Origin: Luidia sarsii | Lineage: Eukaryota; Echinodermata; Asteroidea; Paxillosida; Luidiidae | DNA length: 64,000 nt | Assembly: GCA_949987565.1 (NCBI GenBank) | Contig: OX465111.1 | Location: 20,029,960 to 20,093,959, forward strand | Direction: 5' to 3' | In this document: piece by piece, positions 56,483-64,000 of the stretch | Layout of the letters: every line of letters starts with the position of its first letter | Numbering within the stretch: the first letter of the stretch is position 1 | The notes under the pieces: model-generated | Told to the model about the DNA's origin: nothing | Database searches by the model: none | What the model saw: the letters and a program-made list of their open reading frames with translations, nothing else | Made by a program: the position numbers and the translations under genes

Positions 56483-56522
56483 TGACGTTTTGATCCTAGT
56501 AGGATCTTTCTCAAATGCAGAA
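56483..56522 (-). mobile_element. Family A hairpin copy
   Basis: GACGTTTTGATCCTAGTAGG followed by ATCTTTCTCAAA. Confidence 0.6.
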
Positions 56523-56624
56523 ACGATAGGATCCAAAAATCAGCACCTCGAAGTGAATGTGATTCGCATTAAGCAGCGTGCCACACTTCGGAATTACATT
56601 TTGTATTGCTGTAGCTGAACTGTG

Positions 56625-56870
56625 ACCTTTCTCAAAGGCAGATTCTGAGAAAGGTCCTGCTAGGATCGAAACGTCAGGCCCTCTACATTGTTCAGTTTTG
56701 CATTTTGGTCATTGAACTCAGTGAGTACTTTAGAGTAATAATCATATAAAATTATTGCAAACTGCTTACTACTGACTAAAAACTACCAAAATGCAAAATA
56801 TTAAACAATGTATAGAGCCTGACATTTCAATCCTGGTAGACCTTTCTCAAAGGCAGAATGACAAGGACAA
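56625..56870. mobile_element. Family A long fold-back
   Basis: The left arm (CTGAGAAAGGTCCTGCTAGG ... CATTTTGGTCA) and right arm (TACCAAAATGCAAAATATTA ... CCTTTCTCAAAGGCAG) are inverted copies of about 80 bases around a 55-base centre with CAAACTGCTTACTACTGAC. Confidence 0.78.
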
Positions 56871-56887
56871 AATCAGATAGTGAAACA

Positions 56888-57790
56888 ATATAGGAGGGCT
56901 TAGGATGACACCATGTATAAGGTCTCTTAAAGAAGAGGTGTGGTTCTGAAAAGAACCTTCAGTGATGACTCTATAGGAGGGTTTGCAGTGACCCCATGTA
57001 TAAGGTCTCTTAAAGAAGAGGTTTGGTTCTGAAAAGAACCTGAGTAATAACTCTATAGGAGGGTTTGCGGTGACACCATGTATAAGGTCTCTTAAAGAAG
57101 AGGTTTGGTTCTGAAAAGAACCTGAGTGGTAACTCTATAGGAGGGTTTGTGGTGACACCATGAATAAGGTCTCTTTAAGAAGAGGTATGGTTATGAAAAG
57201 AACCTGAGTGGTAACTCTATAGGAGGGTTTGCGGTGATACCATGTATAAGGTCTCTTAAAGAAGAGGTATGGTTCTGAAAAGAACCTGAGTGATAACTCT
57301 ATAGGAGGGTTTGCGGTGACACCATGTATAAGGTCTCTCAAAGAAGAGGTGTGGTTCTGAAAAGAACCTGAGTGATAACTCTATAGGAAGGTTTGAGGTG
57401 ACACCATGTATAAGGTCTCTTAAAGAAGAGGTATGGTTTCTGAAAAGAACCCGAGTGATTATTCTATAGGAGGGTTTGCAGTGACACCATGTATAAGGTC
57501 TCTTAAAGAAGAGGTGTGGTTCTGAAAAGAACCTGAGTGATAACTCTATAGGAGGGTTTGCAGTGACACCATGTATAAGGTCCCTTAAAGGAGAGGTATG
57601 GTTATGAAAAGAACCTGAGTGATAACTCTATAGGAGGGTTTGCGGTGACACCATGTATAATGTCTCTTAAAGAAGCGGTGTGGTTCTGAAAAGAACCTGA
57701 GTGATAACTCTATAGGAGGGTTTGCGGTGACACCATGTATAAGGTCTCTTAGAAAAGAGGTGTGGTTCTGAAAAGAACCAGAGGGATGAC
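56888..57790 (-). repeat. 82-bp tandem array, eleven histone-type stem-loops
   Basis: Units contain CTATAGGAGGGTTTGCGGTG, ACACCATGTATAAGGTCTCT and GGTTCTGAAAAGAACC. On the minus strand the last reads GGTTCTTTTCAGAACC, a 6-bp stem with loop TTTC. Eight of eleven hairpins are exact. The other three carry one substitution or one insertion. Confidence 0.93.
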
Positions 57791-57835
57791 TTGACGTTCC
57801 GGCCAGTATGCTCTGGCCGTCATCAGGAGAATGCC
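57780..57835 (-). mobile_element. Family B hammerhead-like core with intact CTGATGA
   Basis: The minus strand reads CTGATGA, a perfect 7-bp stem CGGCCAG/CTGGCCG with loop AGCATA, then GAACGTCAAGTC. The GAAA box is GGAA or GAAC here, depending on pairing, so activity is doubtful. Confidence 0.6.
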
Positions 57836-57859
57836 TTGGACTCGGTGGTGGATCGGCTT

Positions 57860-58110
57860 TTTAAAAAGACAGATAGGAAAGGGAGAGTGATTGGGACACA
57901 GATGACAAAAGACAGAGGAAGGCTGGAAGACAGATGAGGGTGTGATCAAAGGGAAGGGAATGGAGTAGGGAAGGAATTACAGTAGTAGAGGGGGGGGGAT
58001 TTAAGGGAAAAGATCAAAGAGAGAAGTGGGGGAGTGTTCACTAAAGGATTTTTAGTCAACACGCAAGGTGTTAATCATTCCCCTCCTGGATGTGGAGGCC
58101 ATGTGGTTGA
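57860..58110. mobile_element. Purine-rich body (family F), copy next to family B core
   Basis: GGAAAGGGAGAGTGATTGGG, GTGATCAAAGGGAAGGG and GTTAATCATTCCCCTCCTGG parallel 3480-3720. Confidence 0.68.
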
Positions 58111-58161
58111 ATAGTCTGGCGATGCTTCATCAACAGCTTTTACTGACTCAGACAGACATTA

Positions 58162-58613
58162 GGGCCGTTCCCACCACGAAAATAATCGCAATTTGAAACG
58201 TGATTCAAAACCCTTTTTGGGGGGTCCTGTCTACACAGGCCGAGAAATCACGTTGCAAATAATCGCGTGCCGATTGCGGTTAGCAGTTGTGGTCAAATGG
58301 TGGGTGTGTCCTTGAGGGTGGCCCACGCAGGGAGACATATAAATAAGCACGGCACTTCCTGTCAATCAGAGCATGAGCGGTGCATTGTGGGATTAAAAAA
58401 ACCCGGTGCAATTCAGCGGAGCGTTCCCACACACACCGCGTCCCAAATAACGTGATTATTTGAAAAAGTCTCCACTTAGTGGAGTCCGAAACGCGATTCA
58501 AATCCCACTAATAATTGCATTCATTGTGTCCACACACAAAAATGGGAGTTGGAATCATGATTCAAATCGCGATCCAAATAATCACGTTTATTTGGTGTAG
58601 TGGAAATGGACCT
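58162..58613. mobile_element. MITE family H, copy 2
   Basis: Ends AGGGCCGTTCCCACCACG and GTGTAGTGGAAATGGACCT are roughly inverted. The body alternates CGCGATTCAAATC-type words and shares GTCAATCAGAGCATGAGC with copy 1. Confidence 0.8.
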
Positions 58614-59184
58614 AGTATCGCCAGTGCAGTTTTAGAAACGTCAGGATTTTTCGAATCACTCCAAAACCCAGGCATATTGGTTGCTTGTTTCACATCCTTC
58701 ATTTTTCAGCATTTTATTTGCCTCTGAGATTGGAATACACAATTTACATTGTACAATATCATAATGCTATATACCTGCCACTGTAATCATAAATCCACGG
58801 GGAAATACTATCAGTAAAAAGTTCTTGTCCAGAATCGACAACTGACGGGTTGCCATGACAACACTTATCATGCCCGTGATCGACATGCAATGCTAAATTA
58901 ATAAATAAACCATGTGCAATTAAGACTGACTTTTTTTTATTGATATTTATTTTTAGAGGGGAGAATGTTAAATACAAATTGTATCTGGTGTTATTATTTC
59001 CCCCACGAACCATACTTTATTTGCATTGCAATAAAACAGCAATACAGGAAATAATTATTAAAAGAAAAAACAAAATGATTGGTTAAGTTCATTTCTGCCA
59101 TCTTTTGTCTAGTACACGATGGGCAGGGTACCAGACTATGAATGGTTGATCTCAGTCTCATGTATCTGGTAAAACTGTCTGAAT
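58614..59184. other. Spacer, nothing recognised
   Basis: AT-rich with no exon or repeat signal. Confidence 0.45.
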
Positions 59185-59645
59185 GCATTGGCTATGGCTT
59201 CAGTTTACACACGAGTCTATGGAAGCCACTAGCTACAGGCAATACCCATATTACATGTGTGTTTGACTATGGCTTCAGTTTACACATGAGTCTATGGAAG
59301 CCACTAGCTACAGGCAATGCCCATATTACATGTGTGTTTGACTATGGCTTCAGTTTACACATGAGTCTATGGAAGCCACTAGCTACAGGCAAGGCCCATA
59401 TTACATGTGTGTTTGACTATGGCTTCAGTTTACACACGAGTCTATGGAAGCCACTAGCTAGTGGCTGCAGTCAATCCCCATATAAGTGTATGGCTATGGC
59501 TTCAGTTTACACACACGTCTATGGAAGCCACTAGCTAGTGCTTACAGGCAATCCCCATATTACACATGTTTGACTATGGCTTCAGTTTACACATGAGTCT
59601 ATGGAAGCCACTGGCTAGAGTCTACAGTCAATCCCCATAGACCTG
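59185..59645. repeat. 75-bp tandem repeat, about six copies
   Basis: Unit GACTATGGCTTCAGTTTACA, CATGAGTCTATGGAAGCCAC and TAGCTACAGGCAATGCCC. The period is a multiple of three, so a 25-residue peptide repeats in one frame for 130 codons, but late units break the frame. Confidence 0.92.
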
Positions 59646-60460
59646 TGTATCATTCCAAGCCATAGCCCCTGAACTCAATTACGACCTTACACAGACACAA
59701 GAGACTATGGGAAAAAAATTAGTTCACCTGAATCCAAGATGGCTGCTGACCACTAGAATCAGTCTTTTAAAATGAGTAACCCCTTTCCAAACACTGCCAA
59801 TAACATTTGTATCACGCTATAGTTATGGAATTTTCCAGATAGGCATATACACTTACAAAAAAATTTGTACAATTATGCATTTTGGTTTCTTATAGGTTTA
59901 CAATTTTGTACAAGACATTTTGGTCTGAAGATAACTACTATTTTTTTTTTTTTTACCAATGGTTTGGTTATTTTTCTTTGCCTCTAAAATACAGGATGAA
60001 CAAACATTGCATACAATACCAAGTGCTACTGGGAAATTGTCCTCAACTTCAGAGGTTTATAAAGCAGGGGAAGTGGATGGAGGTAGGACAATATGGGTAC
60101 ACTCATCTATACATTCTAAAATGGGATGTTTGTTTATGTGTGTAACCTTGAGAACAAGGTTGAAAGTTTGAATACCTTTGGGTGCAGGCTCAAAAATTGG
60201 TCTTGACCTGGGAAGGAGAGGGGGACCTGGGATGGGTTTCATAAAGCCTTACGATGCTTTGTAACTCAACCTACGATGGATAACCCATCGCAAGTTGCCA
60301 TATAAGCCGTATGGTTTCTGTGCATCGCTCATCGTCTTGCGATTAATCGTAAGTTACGATGATTCTGACGAAATTGACTGGTAGATTAATGGGTAGGCTG
60401 ACTGTACAAGGGATGCATATTCTGAACGTGAAGATTTTCGGAACGGAAATCAAAGTTAAA
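59646..60460. other. Spacer with a fold-back-like CATCG/CGATG segment
   Basis: At 60235-60365 TTACGATG and CATCGTAAG words mirror each other (fragment of an inverted element). No gene seen. Confidence 0.4.
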
Positions 60461-60461
60461 C

Positions 60462-60734
60462 CTTAGTCACACCAGAGGAGGAGTCAGACAGAATGCCGTC
60501 GGAACGAAAATTCTTCGCATTATTCCTGGATATTGGAAGTGTAGTCTGAATATTCTAGCATACTCAATACTCCAACTGCAATGGAGCTGTATTGGGGAGC
60601 CATCAGGAATGGGATAGAATCATTGGGGGTCGTTTCAAAGTGCTTTCTATGTATTTCCAACGGCATTTAGACAAATTCCTCGTTCCACCTGGTTCTGCTT
60701 AATTCCTGCCTGAGTCTGCATCAGTGTGACGAGG
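60462..60734. mobile_element. Possible MITE with long imperfect inverted ends
   Basis: CCTTAGTCACACC and AGAATGCCGTCGGAA at the left are echoed inversely by TTCCAACGGCATTTAG and GTGTGACGAGG at the right. Confidence 0.55.
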
Positions 60735-61097
60735 GGCTTTCTAGAGGAAACTAAGGGCAGCTTGTTGGGGGTCAACATTTCTCCGAGCGTGGCTATAAGC
60801 CTGGCACTCTGTGCATGATGTTAGGGGCCAGGGGTCAGAGAGAGTCAGTTCCCAATTGCGAAATGAAGCCCAATCAGTGTCATTAAGACACCATAGGAAA
60901 GACAAGCGCAGTGTAGTGCCTGCTAGCGCTAGTCAGTCTCAACTCTGTACATGGACTTCACTGAGAGTTGGCACTATTGGTGATGTCATGCATGGAGTGC
61001 CTGGCTTATAGCCACACTCAATCTCATCCCCCAAGCCTTTCAGAAGTCTCAACAGTAAGCAGAGAACGGTGGTAAGCGGCATTTTTCTGCTTAGCGT
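60735..61097. other. Spacer, nothing recognised
   Basis: Ordinary sequence. Confidence 0.4.
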
Positions 61098-61352
61098 AAA
61101 CCAGGGGCCATATTCATAGCGCTGCTTAAGCGTCAAAATGTGCCTCAGCGGAAAAAGTCATGAGCCACAGGATATCCTTACCTTCCCAAACTTCACTTTT
61201 GTTTCACGCCAAGTGAAGAAGAGTGGAATACAAGTCAATAGCAATGGACATCACATCGCAGTGCAGCTTGTAATCCTCCTTACACGGGGAAGACTTTTCC
61301 TGCTTAGCAGATTTTCACGCTTAAGCGGCTCTTTGAACTTGGGCCACAGTCT
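61098..61352. mobile_element. GCTTAAG fold-back element
   Basis: GGCCATATTCATAGCGCTGC with TTAAGCG at the left and CGCTTAAGCGGCTCTTTG with AACTTGGGCC at the right are imperfect inverted ends. A fragment lies at 38325. Confidence 0.65.
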
Positions 61353-62214
61353 GGAGAATTGGATGACTGTTACTCACGCGGTCTATTCTGGTTGACCATA
61401 ACTATGGCCCTCATACTTCAGTACAGGTCTGACCGCAAGACTGGGCACCAGACTTCACCAGTTGGCACCAGTCTATGAGTACCCACATCACTCTGAGCCG
61501 AATCAGTTACAACAGAATTTATCTTTAAATAGCTAGTTTTCTCATATAAAATGGGGACAAAAGTCGTCTGGCTAAGTTGTCACCACACTGCCATCTTAAA
61601 CAGCTCTAAACATCTCAAAAACATAACAAAATAAACAAGGCGGCTTCCAGTTTGTCAACTTGTAAATCCTCCGATGATTTCACTCAAACCTAGTCACCTT
61701 CATAGAGTTCACTATCACGTTATTTTCCCAACCCCCCCCATAATACTCTGACACTGGAATCACATGAATAGTAATGTCTACAGGAATGTTGCGTGTCTTA
61801 CAGAAACCAATTCGATTACGGTAATCTGTACAATACTTTAAAAAAAAAATTGGGAAAGGAACATCATCTACACTGGAGAAGAGAAACTGGCACGGGGTAG
61901 ATTTATCACATACAGTTGACGACGACTTGTCGGACTTCTTTTTGGCAAAAGACAATTTTCTAAAAAATTTCCAGAGAGACCGACAATGCTAACAAACCTT
62001 GCTAAGCAAGCCCTGAACAAGAAAAAAAAACAACATTGTACATTTTCCCCATTTATATTTTGAACAGCATTGTGGTAATGTTGCTCAAAATGAGTGTTTC
62101 CACAATGTCATCATAGGACAACTTCAATTTAGAAAACTGTGCCAAATGATGCTGGCAGTATTTCGTAGGCGTGGCCCAGAATGAAGGGCCTTGGCAACCA
62201 TTGTTACTAAGGGG
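61353..62214. other. Spacer, no secure gene
   Basis: A 91-codon minus frame at 61955-61680 has a protein-like composition but no known domain and no splice context, so it is not called. Confidence 0.4.
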
Positions 62215-62465
62215 CACTAGAAGGGGGTGTTGCTAGGGGATGTTGATGGAGCTGTTGCTAGGGGGTGTTGCCATGGGTGATCCTAGGGAAGTTGTTAGGT
62301 TCATTGCTCGGGTGTTGCTAAGGGTGGTGCAAGGAGCTTACTTGGGGAGTTGCTAGGGGGTGTTGCCATGGATGTTGCTAGGGAAGTTGCTAGGGCGTGT
62401 TGCTAGAGGGATTGCTAATGAGGTGTTGCCAGGGGATGTTGCTAGGGGATGTTGCTAGGGTTACT
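62215..62465. repeat. Degenerate GTTGCTAGGGG repeat
   Basis: About fifteen irregular units of GTTGCTAGGGG and GGTGTTGCCATGG. Confidence 0.85.
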
Positions 62466-63965
62466 AAATGACATCACAGCCACAAGAATTTTATTGGTCG
62501 ATCCAGGGATAAAGCAAATTGAAACACGCAACACACAAATCCAGACCCTCCTTAATGGCAGATCCTGGCAGAATCCTACAAAGTGCTTTAGAGGAAGGTC
62601 CCACAGAGATACAAAAAGCTCCAACCACTAGGCCGTCCAACATCGCTAAGATTTGTACATCTTGGTGTTCTAAAACCAGTAAGAAGTTTTCAAAATATTT
62701 TCTTTGGATTACCCAAAAACTCCCATCTTTCAAAATCCGACAACCGACTTGGATCAAGAAAAAAAACACACTCAACAGCATTGGTGACAATTTCAGCCTC
62801 GAACGAACCAACAAATTGGTCGATACCAGGAACTGGGCTAACTGTAGACTGGGAGGGATTTAGGAGGAAGAGACGACGAAAGGCTACTCTAAGTGTGATT
62901 GCATCAGACATTAGGACACAGCTTTCACCAACAACAACCATGCTGAGGAAGACTTATAGACAAAACAGTGGACTGCAACATCAAGGGGAACCCAATTAAT
63001 AATGAAGACAAAAGAAAAACAATTCCAGGTGAATTGCTACTAATTGAATTTCTCTCCACTGAAAGGATAGGTACGGTTTAGCACAATCAGATTTCTTGTT
63101 TTCATCAATCTATGTATAGATGGATTGCACATAATGCTATGCAGCACACTGGGTCTAGTGATGGCTCAAAGGATTTAAAGTACGTAAAGTAGCCAATAGG
63201 TGGTTGCAGAGTTACTCCCGTTTTAAACACTTTTGTTGCTCTGTCCGACACCCACTTAAAATATTCTCTGGTGAAATCTAGCTCAACCGGACTGACAAGA
63301 ATGTAAACAAGCACATGTAAACAAACAAACAAAATGGCTATTGCCGATAGCAAGCCTTATATTTGAACTCTAACTGAGATAAAAAAAGGAAACCATTCAC
63401 ATACGATAGTGAAACAGCAACTGTTTTTGCCAAATCATCTGATAAGCAAATCGCGTTGTGATTTTTCCCCAAAAAAATTCAGTTTCTGCCAGTTTCAACT
63501 CCTGTCCTATGCCAGAGCCAATGAGCTGAGTTTTGTCTTCTTCAAAGCACAGAAGAGTTCTGGTTTCAGTAAGTGTTTTTCAGTCCTCTTCCCAAATTAA
63601 TAATTCTGGCCTCCAGTTACGGTGAATTTGACGTCACAAAATGATGCTCTCAAACAAACAAAAACATTAAAGAAAAAAAAGTGTATATGTGGATATGAAT
63701 TATTTAAATTATAGATGTGATTATTCAATCAAGTGTATGCGATGATGAAATAATACTCTTTTAGTATTTTCATTATCATTTTAAAATTAAATATTCAATC
63801 ATATACATGTATTTGTGCTTGTACATCTAAAGTGGACCAGCTGTGTCAATAAGACAATTGGTCTGGGTGTCAGGGCTTGAGGACATTACATGTAGGTAGA
63901 CAACTGGCAAGCTTCAGTCATTTTGCGGTGTTAGTGACAATGTCGGTTGAGTAAATCTCAAAAAA
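62466..63965. other. Spacer to window end, no gene seen
   Basis: No repeat family or exon recognised. Confidence 0.45.
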
Positions 63966-63974
63966 ATGGAGACG

Positions 63975-64000
63975 AAAAAAAAAAAAAAAAAAAAAAAAAG
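63975..64000. repeat. A run at window edge
   Basis: About 24 A residues, ending in G at the last base. Possibly a retroposed tail or a simple run. Confidence 0.6.

Noticed and set aside
61680..61955. 91-codon minus-strand frame
   Set aside because: No domain, no splice context and no repeat relationship that would identify it.

Overview
The window is animal nuclear DNA: genes are split by GT-AG introns, there is no operon layout, and most of the sequence is microsatellites, minisatellites and short non-autonomous mobile elements. Two gene models are supported by matching reading phases across every junction. Marine invertebrate, perhaps a deuterostome such as an echinoderm or hemichordate, is a guess from the repeat style and a short TTAGGG-type array. 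It is not a firm assignment.

Gene 1 (minus strand, 46308 to 27001) is a predicted 888-residue phostensin/taperin-family protein, in which family members regulate protein phosphatase 1 and bind actin. It has three coding exons: 46308-44116, 31110-30852 and 27215-27001. The first intron is about 13 kb and is packed with ACATGT microsatellites, a CT tract and MITEs. The second intron opens directly into a 24-bp minisatellite. Gene 2 (plus strand, 47658 to 53798) is a predicted 456-residue tektin-like protein 1 (TEKTL1, formerly CCDC105). It has five coding exons, all introns are phase 0, and its family belongs to the sperm/ciliary axoneme. The genes are divergent, with about 1.35 kb between start codons. 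That interval holds a CRE-like palindrome near gene 1 and an RFX X-box-like site near gene 2.

The left part (1-27000) has no secure gene. One possible minus-strand first exon (6813-6669) encodes a hydrophobic segment and ends at a good donor site. The rest consists of minisatellites (41, 19, 63 and 43 bp), ACATGT arrays, fold-back elements and tRNA-like SINEs. The right part (53800-64000) is also gene-poor, with tandem arrays of 41, about 22, 82 and 75 bp and more fold-back elements.

The most interesting signal is a dispersed hairpin element. On one strand it looks like a hammerhead ribozyme core (CTGATGA, a stem, then GAAAC), intact or decayed, in at least twenty places. A subset carries next to it a hairpin differing by one compensated base pair from the histone mRNA 3' stem-loop. 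One such hairpin has been amplified into an 11-copy, 82-bp tandem array at 56.9-57.8 kb. Several copies share a purine-rich body, suggesting one larger retroelement-like unit.
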